64,000 nucleotides of DNA from Fibrobacter sp. (GCA_024398935.1 JAKSIH010000012.1:1-64000); one strand, 5' to 3'. Positions 36,124 to 44,225 are shown, numbered from the stretch's first letter. Numbers and translations are program-made. Notes: a model not told the origin generated them from the sequence alone.

Positions 36124-36393
36124 TTACTTGCAATTGTAGGAATGTTTCTCTTGACAGTATTTTTGAATATTAATCCTTTCGGGGAGAGCCGTAGATTCCT
36201 GCTCTTTAATACATGCGTCAACCTTGTCCTGGTCGTAGCAGATTCGGTTGTCGAGGTCTCTATCACGATTTTCTGCGGCTTTCTTTTCTTCTTCTTCTCG
36301 GCAAGTTTCGCCATAATCATCGACTGTTCCGCAACTGCAGGACACTGTTGCCAGACAGACTGCGAAAATTATCATTGCTGGAAAAATTTTCAT
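36124..36393 (-). CDS. Small cysteine-rich lipoprotein
   Basis: Protein of 89 residues with ribosome binding site CAGGAG 7 bases before the ATG. The signal MKIFPAMIIFAVCLATVSC ends in a lipobox; the mature part is short, charged and holds several cysteines (SCGTVDDYGETCREEEEKK, RICYDQDKVDACIKEQ, YCQEKHSYNC). No family recognised. It stands alone between murD and tRNA-Leu. Confidence 0.65.
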   Translation of the reverse strand: MKIFPAMIIFAVCLATVSCSCGTVDDYGETCREEEEKKAAENRDRDLDNRICYDQDKVDACIKEQESTALPERINIQKYCQEKHSYNCK

Positions 36394-36455
36394 GTAAAAC
36401 TCCTGACCTCTGTTGTTGAAAAATACAAAAATGATTCTGCATGAGATTTGGATTA

Positions 36456-36486
36456 CAAAAAAAGAAGTCCAGTCTTTCGACTGGAC
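36456..36486 (-). terminator. Terminator after tRNA-Leu
   Basis: Stem GTCCAGTC/GACTGGAC with loop TTTC (36467-36486); on the minus strand it runs into an A/T tract rich in T. Confidence 0.8.
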
Positions 36487-36493
36487 CTTTTAC

Positions 36494-36577
36494 TGCGGTC
36501 GGACAGACTTGAACTGTCATGGGATCGCTCCCACTAGCACCTCAAGCTAGCGTGTCTACCAATTCCACCACGACCGC
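36494..36577 (-). tRNA. tRNA-Leu (anticodon GAG)
   Basis: Minus strand, 84 nt. Acceptor GCGGTCG/CGACCGC; anticodon stem CTAGC/GCTAG with loop TTGAGGT, anticodon GAG; a long variable arm (TGGGAGCGATCCCA) as in class II leucine tRNAs; T-loop TTCAAGT. It lies 75 bp downstream of secG on the same strand and probably shares its transcript. Confidence 0.95.
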
Positions 36578-36651
36578 AAACTCCGCACAGTAACGCTCAA
36601 TCCTCCCGGGGAGCGATAAAACGCTGCTATGCAAAAGCCTTTGTCTTGGCC

Positions 36652-37035
36652 TTAGTTGGCGGCGGGAGCCGGAGCTTCTGCCGGAGCTTCAGCAGGTGCG
36701 CCGAAGTTAGCGGGCATTTCCGGAATAACGGGAGCTTCCTGCTGGGCGGCGCTTTCGTGAGAAGCCTTCTGCATTGCAGATTCTTCTACAACCTGATCCT
36801 GCTTTGCGGTGATAAGGCCGAGGGCGAAAACCACGACGAAGAAGATAACTGCAACGACACGGGTCAGTTTCTGGATGAAGGTCGCAGCACCAGCGGTGGA
36901 GAAAGCAGACTGAGAAGTCATACCACCGAGACCTGCAAGGCCGCCCATCTTGTCGTTCTGAACCAGAACCAGAAGCATGAGGAACAAGCAGAGGAATACG
37001 TGGAGTACGATACCAATCCAAAAGAGAGTTGTCAT
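36652..37035 (-). CDS. secG: Protein translocase subunit SecG
   Basis: Small subunit of the SecYEG channel in the inner membrane. Protein of 127 residues with two membrane helices (about 5-25 and 57-76) joined by the conserved loop LVLVQNDKMGGLAGLGG, and a Pro/Ala-rich tail of about 50 residues (PAEAPAEAPAPAAN) longer than in E. coli. It lies downstream of tpiA, the common tpiA-secG-tRNA order of many bacteria. Confidence 0.93.
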   Translation of the reverse strand: MTTLFWIGIVLHVFLCLFLMLLVLVQNDKMGGLAGLGGMTSQSAFSTAGAATFIQKLTRVVAVIFFVVVFALGLITAKQDQVVEESAMQKASHESAAQQEAPVIPEMPANFGAPAEAPAEAPAPAAN

Positions 37036-37079
37036 AGCGTTATTACCTTGTGTAGTTTAAAAGTTTTTGTCGGGGCTAA

Positions 37080-37841
37080 TTACTTAGCTTCGGCTGCAGC
37101 GATGATTTCCATGAAGGTGTTAGCCTTGAGGCCTGCACCACCAATGAGACCGCCGTCGATGTCCTTCTGAGCGAGGAGACCAGCAGCGTTGGCACCCTTC
37201 ATGGAGCCACCGTACTGGATGCGCATGCCTTCAGCAATTGCTTCGCCGTAGATTTCCTTAACAACGGAACGTACGAAAGCCTGGGTGTCCTGAGCCTGTT
37301 CGTCGGTAGCGGTAACGCCAGTACCGATTGCCCAAACCGGTTCGTATGCGAGAACGCACTTAGCAGCGTCTTCAGCGGAAACGCCTTCGAAAGCGCCCTT
37401 AACCTGAGTGGAGAGAACGGCTTCGAGCTTGCCGCCGTTGCGTTCGTCGAGAGTTTCGCCGATGCAGATGATGGGCTTCAGGCCAGCTTCGAGAGTCTTC
37501 TTGACCTTGAGGTTTACGGTTTCTTCGGTTTCGTGGAAGTACTGACGCTGTTCGGAGTGACCGATGATGATGTATTCTGCACCGATTTCCTTAACCATGT
37601 CAACGGAAACCTTACCGGTGTATGCGCCCTGGTCCTTCCAGTGGATGTCCTGGATAGCGAGCTTCACGTTGGTGCCCTTAACGACGTCTGCAACCTTGGC
37701 AGCAGCGAGGTAGGTCGGAGCGATGACGACTTCGGTCTTCTTCACGTCCTTGACGGCTTCAACGATGTCCTTAGCGAGCTGAACGGATTCGCTAACGGTC
37801 TTGTTCATCTTCCAGTTACCAGCGATGATATACTGACGCAT
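37080..37841 (-). CDS. tpiA: Triosephosphate isomerase
   Basis: Interconverts dihydroxyacetone phosphate and glyceraldehyde 3-phosphate in glycolysis. The 253-residue TIM barrel has the expected length: GNWKMNKT (Asn, Lys of the active site), IIGHSEQR (catalytic His), AYEPVWAIGTG (catalytic Glu) and IQYGGSMKGANA. Good ribosome binding site (CAAGGAG). First gene of the tpiA-secG-tRNA-Leu transcript. Confidence 0.97.
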   Translation of the reverse strand: MRQYIIAGNWKMNKTVSESVQLAKDIVEAVKDVKKTEVVIAPTYLAAAKVADVVKGTNVKLAIQDIHWKDQGAYTGKVSVDMVKEIGAEYIIIGHSEQRQYFHETEETVNLKVKKTLEAGLKPIICIGETLDERNGGKLEAVLSTQVKGAFEGVSAEDAAKCVLAYEPVWAIGTGVTATDEQAQDTQAFVRSVVKEIYGEAIAEGMRIQYGGSMKGANAAGLLAQKDIDGGLIGGAGLKANTFMEIIAAAEAK

Positions 37842-37886
37842 AATTAACTCCTTGAGAGGTTTAAAAATTTAACGGGGTAAATTTAG

Positions 37887-37924
37887 TAAAAAAAGACCGC
37901 CAGGGGAAGTCCGGGCAGTCTTTT
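37887..37924 (-). terminator. Terminator after the BamE-like lipoprotein gene
   Basis: AAAAGAC ... GTCTTTT with an inner GCC/GGC pairing; on the minus strand a T-run follows. Confidence 0.7.
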
Positions 37925-37933
37925 ATCTTGAAA

Positions 37934-38374
37934 TTAGTAGTTAGAGCTGTGCTTGCTAACGGGAGCCGGGGATCCGCCGTAGCGGTCTCCTTCAATCTTT
38001 TCCAGGATCCATTCTTCTTCGTAGCCCTTCAGGCGAGCCTGGTCGGGATGTTTCCAGAAAAGGCGGGTAATAAGCTTGCCTTCGCGGGTGTAGTATTCCC
38101 ATACGCAGCTCTTTTCGGTTTCCTTTTCGTGGTCAGGAGGTCCCCAGAGAAGGTTCACCATGTCGTTGGTCATGCCTTCTTCGATGTAGCCCTGCTTGAA
38201 AATATCCTTCAGGCGCTTGTCGATACCCATACTTTCCTTGACGGCGAAGTATTCGCGTTCGTATTCCTTGCGGCCTTCGCCACGTTCGATGAGAATCGGC
38301 GAAGAATAGCGGCTGGCACAAGCCCAGAACATCAGGGCGCTAATGCCGAGCACACACAAATGGGACAGCTTCAT
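37934..38374 (-). CDS. BamE/SmpA-like lipoprotein
   Basis: Protein of 146 residues, lipobox LMFWAC (cysteine about 19). A charged helix (EGRKEYEREYFAVKES) precedes a fold reminiscent of BamE/OmlA: IEEGMTNDMVNLLWGPPDHEK, then CVWEYYT and ITRLFWKHP, corresponding to the helix GMTxxqV-GxP and following strands. BamE is a component of the outer-membrane barrel assembly machine. The resemblance is at motif level; it could be another lipoprotein with the same small fold. Confidence 0.65.
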   Translation of the reverse strand: MKLSHLCVLGISALMFWACASRYSSPILIERGEGRKEYEREYFAVKESMGIDKRLKDIFKQGYIEEGMTNDMVNLLWGPPDHEKETEKSCVWEYYTREGKLITRLFWKHPDQARLKGYEEEWILEKIEGDRYGGSPAPVSKHSSNY

Positions 38375-38455
38375 ATAGTCTCCTCAGAAATTGATGACCA
38401 CAAAATAAGAACTTTATGGTGCGTTAAACAAAAATAATTTAAATTTTACATCGAA

Positions 38456-39430
38456 ATGGAGCTCTTTAGACGATTTTTCTGTGTTCTGGCTGTCTGCTTT
38501 TGGATGGCTGGCTCTGCCTTTGCCCAAAATTTCAATTATGGGACCCTTTGCGGTTTCCGCTATGGCCCGAATCTTTCGTGGACTTTTTCCGGAAATACGC
38601 CCTTTGTATGGGGGCAGTGGCTTCCCCAGGCCTATGGATCGCTCCACTATACCTGGCTAGAACCTCTGGATCGTCTGACCTACGGAGATAAGCTTGGACG
38701 GACCCCCTCCTATTGGAGAATGGATGCCGCTGTCGAAGTTACGCCTTTCTATGGCGGCTATCTTGCTGGCATAGGCATCCGCCCTTTCCAGTTCAATCCG
38801 CAACTTGAACTGAATGTGACCTACGAAAGTTACCTCTACTTCAAGTCTAACCTGGAGATGGTAACCGCCGATGTGAAGGGTGGCGGACGTATTGCCGAAA
38901 CCTGGAATGCGGACTACATTACGAATAATGTCTTTAATGACGAGGCTGAATTTGATTACGCCCAGTTGGTGGATATGAGTGCAGTCCTGACTTATGCGTT
39001 CCCCAGGGGTTCTATTCTCGGAGTGTCCATGCACTATATCCTTTCCGATGTAAGCACGGACTACAATGGCAAGAGTTATGATTACAAGCGGAATATCCCT
39101 GTGTTTAGTCGCGATTTCCTCATTGAATTTGAAAACTTTGGGCGAATTCCTTTAAATGAAAATTTCGCATTGTTGTACGAAACCACTTATTATCGTACGG
39201 GCTATCTTCGCAGTGAACATACCGTTCAGAAAGAAGCTCTAAGTTACGGTAAGATGCTGCTGGGTGGTCATTTCTCCTGGAATGACGGCTTCCAGAATAT
39301 TTCTCTTGAAGTAGGCGCCTGGAAGCGTTTCAAGGAACGCTTTTACGATGGAAAGCTTTCTCAAAGATTTCTGGTGCAGTTGACCTATGAAGGGTATTTC
39401 TCGTTCCCCTTCCATAGGAATGCGGAATAG
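38456..39430 (+). CDS. Outer-membrane beta-barrel-like protein
   Basis: Protein of 324 residues with a signal peptide (RRFFCVLAVCFWMAGSAFAQ). The mature part is full of amphipathic strands with aromatic residues (YGSLHYTWLEPLD, MDAAVEVTPFYGGYLAGIGI, LELNVTYESYLYF, LVQLTYEGYFSFPF), as in outer-membrane barrels. No specific family is recognised. It stands alone between genes on the other strand. Confidence 0.7.
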   Translation: MELFRRFFCVLAVCFWMAGSAFAQNFNYGTLCGFRYGPNLSWTFSGNTPFVWGQWLPQAYGSLHYTWLEPLDRLTYGDKLGRTPSYWRMDAAVEVTPFYGGYLAGIGIRPFQFNPQLELNVTYESYLYFKSNLEMVTADVKGGGRIAETWNADYITNNVFNDEAEFDYAQLVDMSAVLTYAFPRGSILGVSMHYILSDVSTDYNGKSYDYKRNIPVFSRDFLIEFENFGRIPLNENFALLYETTYYRTGYLRSEHTVQKEALSYGKMLLGGHFSWNDGFQNISLEVGAWKRFKERFYDGKLSQRFLVQLTYEGYFSFPFHRNAE

Positions 39431-39451
39431 AACTGTTTTAGGGGGACCGTG

Positions 39452-40081
39452 CTACGGGGCCGCATTTTGTTGAACTGCAGAAAACCGGACTGTTCCGGAA
39501 AAGTTCTTCCCAGTGATGCTGACTGTTTCCGGCAGGATATTCCCTGAAAATTCCTTCCACTCCGAAATGGAATAGGATCGATTGTCATTCCAGCGCTGGA
39601 CGGAAATTTCCTTTGGCTGGGGAAGGGAGTCCAATTCCAGGATTGCCTGAGTTTCCGGGATGGCTGTAGTTAGAATTCTTGGATCGCTGGATGTGGAATC
39701 CGGACACAGAAACCATCCGTTGGCAAGCAATTCCAGGTCGTCAAATTTCATTGGCGTGTTTCCGATGTTCTCTCGCATCTGTCGACCGCCAATCTGGCGC
39801 TTTGCGCCTGTGTTCATGTATTTTACAAAACGATAATCCCCTGCAGTAATGTACAGAAGCTTTTCAAATCCGGGGGTGCTGATGAAAAAGGAATCCTGTG
39901 CTGCAGGATTGTGGTGCCACTCGATGTCTATGCTTGTTTTGGAAATGTTCTCGTTGATATATTTCCCTTCAATCTTTAGAATGCCGGGCGTGTTGGCCAA
40001 CGGCTTGGCGCAATAGGTAAAATCCTGTGCAAAGGAACATAAGATAAGGGATGCGGTGGCAAGGAGTGTTTTCTTGAGCAT
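39452..40081 (-). CDS. Hypothetical secreted protein
   Basis: Protein of 209 residues with a signal peptide (MLKKTLLATASLILCSFAQ). The mature part is mostly beta-like (GILKIEGKYINENISKTSIDIEW, FRFVKYMN-type strands). No family recognised. It lies downstream of the recA terminator, so probably has its own promoter. Confidence 0.6.
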   Translation of the reverse strand: MLKKTLLATASLILCSFAQDFTYCAKPLANTPGILKIEGKYINENISKTSIDIEWHHNPAAQDSFFISTPGFEKLLYITAGDYRFVKYMNTGAKRQIGGRQMRENIGNTPMKFDDLELLANGWFLCPDSTSSDPRILTTAIPETQAILELDSLPQPKEISVQRWNDNRSYSISEWKEFSGNILPETVSITGKNFSGTVRFSAVQQNAAP

Positions 40082-40092
40082 GGCGTAAAGAT

Positions 40093-40146
40093 AAAAAAGA
40101 AAACTCCGGTCAATCCCAATGGCTAGAAAGAGAGACCGGAGTTTTT
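40093..40146 (-). terminator. Terminator after recA
   Basis: AAACTCCGGTC and GACCGGAGTTT (11 bp) around a 22-base loop, with a T-rich run following on the minus strand. Confidence 0.75.
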
Positions 40147-40176
40147 ACTTAAGGAAGAAATTTATGTGAACACGAA

Positions 40177-41271
40177 TTAAGCTTCATCTGAACTCAGTTC
40201 GATTTCGCCATCGGCGGCCACGGCATCGCCTTCGCTCAGCTTGAACAACTCGACATCCTTCATGCTTTCGCGAATCTTCTGCTCGATTTCGTTGCAGAGT
40301 TCTGCGTTGTCCTTCAGGAACAGGCGGGTGTTTTCGCGACCCTGACCGATGCGTTCGTTGTTGTAGCTGAACCAGGAACCACTCTTCTGGATGATGTCCA
40401 GTTCGGTTGCCAGATCCAGGATGGAGGCTTCGCGGGAAATGCCGCAACCATAGAGAATGTCGAATTCGCACTGGGTGAAGGGGGCTGCCACCTTGTTCTT
40501 GACAACCTTGACGCGGGTGCGGTTACCGATGACATCTTCTCCGTCCTTGATGGCGGCGATGCGGCGAATGTCGATACGCTGGGTTGCGTAGAACTTAAGG
40601 GCGTTACCGCCGGTAGTGGTTTCCGGGTTGCCGAACATGACGCCAATCTTCATACGCAGCTGGTTGATGAACAGCATGCAGGTGTTGGACTTGGAGAGAA
40701 TGCCGGTAAGCTTACGGAGTGCCTGGCTCATAAGGCGAGCCTGAAGGCCTACGTGATTGTCGCCCATTTCGCCGTTGATTTCCGCCTGGGGGACAAGTGC
40801 TGCTACGGAGTCGATCACGATGATGTCGATAGCGCCGGAGCGGACCAGGGTTTCTGCAATGTCCAGGGCCTGTTCGCCGGTGTCCGGCTGGGAAACCAGG
40901 AGGGATTCGATATCTACACCCAGCTTGCGGGCATAAACGGCGTCGAAGGCGTGTTCCGCGTCGATGAATGCTGCGACTCCGCCCAGCTTCTGGGCTTCTG
41001 CGATAGCATGGAGGGTGAGGGTGGTCTTACCGGAAGATTCGGGTCCATAAATTTCAATAATGCGTCCACGAGGGAATCCGCCTACGCCAAGGGCCATATC
41101 CAGCTGGATGCAACCGGTGGGGATAACGGGAATGTCTTCGTTGGGCTGCTGGCCCAGTGCCATGATGGAACCCTTTCCATAATTCTTTTCAATCTGGGCG
41201 ATGGCTGCCTCGACGGCCTTGGCCTTGTCTGCGGAAAGGTTGCTGGTGGGGGTGGTGGTTTTCTTGGCCAT
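40177..41271 (-). CDS. recA: Recombinase RecA
   Basis: Central protein of homologous recombination and the SOS response. Protein of 364 residues. The start MAKKTTTP is used because GGAG lies 7 bases upstream; the longer frame adds 11 residues. Key motifs: Walker [28 protein letters not shown] (Walker B region), [11 protein letters not shown] and the loop 2 region [15 protein letters not shown]. The C-terminus is acidic, as usual. It follows pncC on the same strand, a common bacterial neighbour order. Confidence 0.97.
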   Translation of the reverse strand: MAKKTTTPTSNLSADKAKAVEAAIAQIEKNYGKGSIMALGQQPNEDIPVIPTGCIQLDMALGVGGFPRGRIIEIYGPESSGKTTLTLHAIAEAQKLGGVAAFIDAEHAFDAVYARKLGVDIESLLVSQPDTGEQALDIAETLVRSGAIDIIVIDSVAALVPQAEINGEMGDNHVGLQARLMSQALRKLTGILSKSNTCMLFINQLRMKIGVMFGNPETTTGGNALKFYATQRIDIRRIAAIKDGEDVIGNRTRVKVVKNKVAAPFTQCEFDILYGCGISREASILDLATELDIIQKSGSWFSYNNERIGQGRENTRLFLKDNAELCNEIEQKIRESMKDVELFKLSEGDAVAADGEIELSSDEA

Positions 41272-41313
41272 AATTGACTCCATTTTTGTTTTTTCTGTTT
41301 TCAAATATAATAA

Positions 41314-41829
41314 TTAGTGTACTTTTGTGCAAGTGCTTTTTTGTCTATTTATCAAATTTAAAAGCAGTTGCATCGCCTTATAAACGCTTTTTTCCCGTAC
41401 ATTGTTGCGATCGCCACTAAAAATTTCACAAAAAGCCTCATTTTGCAAACTACTGGCGACAGCTATCCACACTGTACCAACAGGCTTGCCTGGTTCTGCT
41501 CCGCCGGGCCCTGCGATTCCCGAGGTGGAAACGGCCCATTCGCAACCGAACTTCTTTCGTGCGCCCTCGGCCATTTCCCTGACGGTTTCCGCACTGACCA
41601 CGCCATATTTATCGATGGTTTCTGCAGATACGTCCAGGAGCTTTACCTTGATTTCGTTCTGGTAGGCGACAATGCCTCCGGCAAGGACTGCCGACGATCC
41701 CGGAATGTCGACGATGCTGCTTGCGATTAGGCCGCCGGTGCAGGATTCTGCAGTGGCCATCATCTGTCCCTGGAGTTCCAGGGCTTCCTTGATTGCTCTT
41801 GCAAGATCGTTGATGGATTCGTTTTTCAT
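41314..41829 (-). CDS. pncC: CinA C-terminal domain protein (nicotinamide-nucleotide amidohydrolase type)
   Basis: Converts nicotinamide mononucleotide to nicotinate mononucleotide in NAD salvage. The 171-residue protein corresponds to the stand-alone C-terminal domain of CinA: MATAESCTGGLIASSI, VLAGGIVAYQNEIKVKLL, YGVVSAETVREMAEGAR, TSGIAGPGGAEPGKPVGTVWIA. The gene lies 42 bp upstream of recA on the same strand, echoing the cinA-recA pairing in other bacteria. Confidence 0.9.
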   Translation of the reverse strand: MKNESINDLARAIKEALELQGQMMATAESCTGGLIASSIVDIPGSSAVLAGGIVAYQNEIKVKLLDVSAETIDKYGVVSAETVREMAEGARKKFGCEWAVSTSGIAGPGGAEPGKPVGTVWIAVASSLQNEAFCEIFSGDRNNVREKSVYKAMQLLLNLINRQKSTCTKVH

Positions 41830-41969
41830 TGTCGTTCCTTTGATGTTTCAAATATAAAAACAGATTTGTGACAAAAAATGTCTTAAAACAAAAGACATCA
41901 AAAAAAGTAAAAAAATGCTGTGGAAAAAAAGAACCGCCTCCCGGGAAGAGTGCGCTTGCACCCATCTGT

Positions 41970-41997
41970 CCTAGATCCTCGCCCCTAGTCCCTGGCC
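41970..41997 (+). repeat. Heptad array CCTNGNC x4 before the DUF5683 gene
   Basis: CCTAGAT, CCTCGCC, CCTAGTC, CCTGGCC and then a fading CCTTATT keep exact 7-bp phase and end 10-16 bp before the next start codon. Confidence 0.75.
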
Positions 41998-42013
41998 CCT
42001 TATTACTATATTA

Positions 42014-42982
42014 ATGCTTATGTTTTTTCGGTCCCTTATTCCAGGTTTGCTAGTGTCACTGCTCATGGCGGTGTCCGCTTTTGGAGCAAGCCCGCTGGAA
42101 AAGGGGAAAACTGGCATTGAATCCATTGACACTCTTGCGGTAAATGAGTGGGACATTCCGACGGAACGCAATTCGCTTGCTGCTACGATGCTTTTGAGCA
42201 TTCTGCCGGGTGGCGGACAGTATTACACGGAACATTATGTGCGGGGTGGTTTCATCACGGGGATTGAACTGCTCCTCTTTTATGAAGTGGTCTTTAACAA
42301 GTCCTTTCAGTACGATAGGGTGCTGGAACAGGCGGCACCCTTTAGGGATTCCGTTGCGTATTACACCAATCTCATGATAAAGTCCCCTTCCAGGGATAGC
42401 CTGGAAGTCTATCAGCAAAAGCGTCTAGAGCATGCCAACAGGGTACGCTCCTTTAACGACAAGAAGATGGAACAGGAAGATTTACGCAAGGCGGAAACCG
42501 CCTGGCTCTACGGCGTACATCTGTATAGTGTCTTTGATGCTTTTGGAATATGGTACAATAACAATTATCGCAGTGTTGAACAGAAAAGTATGAAAACGGC
42601 ACTTCTGTGGTCCATTATACCAGGAGCGGGGCAGATTTACAATAGGGAATTTGGCAAGGCGGGCCTACTCTACATGGGTTTGCTTGGATCTGCGGTTAGC
42701 GTGTGGACATCCCAGAATATGGTTGAGTACTATCTGGACCGTAAGCATCTTATGGCTGGGGAGAATCCGTCCGGCGAAGATTACGAAAAAATCAAGGAAC
42801 GGGTAACGTATTACAGAAAAAACAGAAACCAGTACATCTGGGCCAGTGCGTTACTTTATCTATACGCCGTGGGCGATGCCGCCGTAGATGCTCTCCTGAG
42901 CGACTTCGATAATCCCGTTCACATGGCTGTCGTGCCCCAGTTTGGGGGCGGTGCGCAAGCTGTATTTACTTTTGACTTTTAG
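42014..42982 (+). CDS. DUF5683-like membrane protein
   Basis: Protein of 322 residues with a signal peptide (MFFRSLIPGLLVSLLMAVSAFGA; the second ATG two codons in is an equal candidate start). It holds two copies of a glycine-rich membrane motif typical of DUF5683: LLSILPGGGQYYTEHYVRGGFITG (about 60-82) and LWSIIPGAGQIYNREFGKAGLLYMG (about 200-222), linked by a helical segment. The C-terminus ends in Phe (VFTFDF). Envelope protein of unknown function. Confidence 0.78.
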   Translation: MLMFFRSLIPGLLVSLLMAVSAFGASPLEKGKTGIESIDTLAVNEWDIPTERNSLAATMLLSILPGGGQYYTEHYVRGGFITGIELLLFYEVVFNKSFQYDRVLEQAAPFRDSVAYYTNLMIKSPSRDSLEVYQQKRLEHANRVRSFNDKKMEQEDLRKAETAWLYGVHLYSVFDAFGIWYNNNYRSVEQKSMKTALLWSIIPGAGQIYNREFGKAGLLYMGLLGSAVSVWTSQNMVEYYLDRKHLMAGENPSGEDYEKIKERVTYYRKNRNQYIWASALLYLYAVGDAAVDALLSDFDNPVHMAVVPQFGGGAQAVFTFDF

Positions 42983-43008
42983 TTTAATGGCCGGGACCTG
43001 CGAAGATC

Positions 43009-43626
43009 CTAGCCGATCTTGAGGGGACGCATCTGGATACCGTCGTGAATCTTTGTGAAGGTTCCGCGGTAGTGCCCTTCGGCGTTTCGCTTGAATTCAA
43101 AGCGGGTTACCATGGCGTAGCTGAATGCGCCTTCTACGAACTGGTCGTCAGGGAGGCCACAGGCGAAATGCTGCAGTGCCGCAATGACACCGGCGTGGCT
43201 TACCCATAGAAATTCTCCATCGTCATCCAGGGTGTCGAGAAGTTTTCCTGCACGATTGTCGATGTCGTAGAAATTTTCTCCGTTTGGGAAACGGTAACCG
43301 CGCAAATTCTCTGCCCAGCCTTTCATCTGTTCCCTGGGGACTTCTGTCAGTTTCTTTCCTTCCCAGTCACCGAAGTTGATTTCGATAATTTCATCTCTTT
43401 TCTGGACGGGCAAGCCTACCGCCTTGGAGACTTTTTCCGCAAGACGCATGCAGCGCAGGAGCGGACTTGCGAAAAGTTGCGAGGGCTTTGCGTTCGCATC
43501 GAGCAGGGCCTTGATGGCGCCGTCGCTTTCTTCTTCAAAAGTGGGGGAGACGTCAAAATCCAGACGGCCGTAGCATAGGTCATTGGGGTTATAGGGCTTG
43601 GTGTGGCGGATGGTCCAGAGAATCAT
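43009..43626 (-). CDS. Histidine phosphatase family protein, CobC-like
   Basis: Protein of 205 residues. The phosphohistidine motif is IRHTKP near the N-terminus, and the following CYGRLDFDVSPTF matches the CobC/alpha-ribazole phosphatase subgroup, which typically has RHTxP and CYGxxD. Later come FASPLLRCMRLAEKV (second Arg), INFGDWEGK and VSHAGVIAAL (second His). That subgroup removes the phosphate of alpha-ribazole phosphate in cobalamin assembly, but no other cobalamin gene is in the window, so a general phosphatase is also possible. The start codon abuts a heptad array. Confidence 0.8.
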   Translation of the reverse strand: MILWTIRHTKPYNPNDLCYGRLDFDVSPTFEEESDGAIKALLDANAKPSQLFASPLLRCMRLAEKVSKAVGLPVQKRDEIIEINFGDWEGKKLTEVPREQMKGWAENLRGYRFPNGENFYDIDNRAGKLLDTLDDDGEFLWVSHAGVIAALQHFACGLPDDQFVEGAFSYAMVTRFEFKRNAEGHYRGTFTKIHDGIQMRPLKIG

Positions 43627-43627
43627 A

Positions 43628-43676
43628 GTGAACGGTGAATAGTGAAGAGTGAAGAATGAAAAATGAAGAATGAAGG
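43628..43676. repeat. Seven consecutive degenerate GTGAANA/ATGAANA heptads
   Basis: GTGAACG, GTGAATA, GTGAAGA, GTGAAGA, ATGAAAA, ATGAAGA, ATGAAGG in unbroken 7-bp phase, beginning 2 bp upstream of the phosphatase start codon. In the sense of that gene the units read TTCAYTN. Confidence 0.9.
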
Positions 43677-43688
43677 GTGGGGGTGGCG

Positions 43689-43730
43689 AAAAAATAAAAA
43701 ATAACCCGCGGTTTGTTTCCCGGCGGGTTA
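43689..43730 (-). terminator. Terminator of the SRP RNA gene
   Basis: TAACCCGC/GCGGGTTA stem (43702-43730) with a T-run on the minus strand, 9 bases downstream of the RNA. Confidence 0.8.
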
Positions 43731-43738
43731 ATAAAAAA

Positions 43739-43834
43739 TCCTAGGCTACCTGAGCACATAAAAACTCGCAAGTCCGTTGCTGCTTTCGCCCTGGCGATTT
43801 GCCCGCAAATAGTCATTGCGCAGGGCCTAGGACC
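43739..43834 (-). ncRNA. ffs: Bacterial small signal recognition particle RNA (4.5S type)
   Basis: Minus-strand RNA of about 96 nt folding into one long hairpin. The ends pair perfectly (TCCTAGGC/GCCTAGGA), extended by CCTG/CAGG. The apex shows the conserved SRP domain: CCAGG, a GC-GAAA-GC tetraloop hairpin, then AGCAACGG, corresponding to the symmetric loop that binds Ffh. A strong promoter and a terminator flank it. AGCAA replaces the usual AGCAG. Tetraloop and loop position match family RNAs; a covariance search would settle it. Confidence 0.78.
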
Positions 43835-43838
43835 CTGG

Positions 43839-43867
43839 AATATAGATAATGTTCTTTACTTTTTCAA
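43839..43867 (-). promoter_or_regulatory. Promoter of the SRP RNA gene
   Basis: On the minus strand TTGAAA (43862-43867), 17 bp spacer, TATATT (43839-43844), about 6 bp before the RNA start: a near-consensus housekeeping promoter. Confidence 0.8.
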
Positions 43868-43966
43868 GAGTATATGTCGATATAAATGAGAAAGTTCGGG
43901 ATAAGATTCTCTGGAACAGGGAACAGGTCTTTTTTGTTCTCGATGGAACCGGTAAAATTGAGTACA

Positions 43967-44039
43967 GCGGGATGAACATTCGTTTTTGCGGGATGAATGT
44001 CTTTTTTGGGACGATCGGAAAGATGTGATGAAAATCACG
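43967..44039 (+). promoter_or_regulatory. Operator-like region upstream of the giant surface protein
   Basis: GCGGGATGAA occurs at 43967-43976 and 43988-43997, 21 bp apart (two helical turns). TGTGATGAAAATCACG (44024-44039) is a symmetric half-site pair TGTGA-N6-TCACG like CRP/FNR family operators. The gap from 43868 to 44225 holds no gene; it also has a GGAACAG doublet at about 43915. Confidence 0.5.
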
Positions 44040-44225
44040 GTTGTTGATTAGGTGTTGAGAAAATGGGAACTTTTACCACACTTTTTTGACTTGTTCCAAG
44101 CTGGATTATTGCATGTGTAATTTTTTTTTAGTATTTTTCGTAAGAGATAGGGTGTGAAGGAACTTATTCCAAATTGGAATATTTGTGAGTTTTTTTTGTT
44201 CGTTTTTCATCTAAGGAGATGGAAT

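Noticed and set aside
43739-43834. Cobalamin or other riboswitch before the CobC-like phosphatase
   Set aside because: The RNA has its own promoter and terminator on the minus strand, and the apex matches SRP RNA instead.
44154-44225. 24-residue extension of the cadherin protein
   Set aside because: AAGGAG and a proper signal peptide fit the ATG at 44226.
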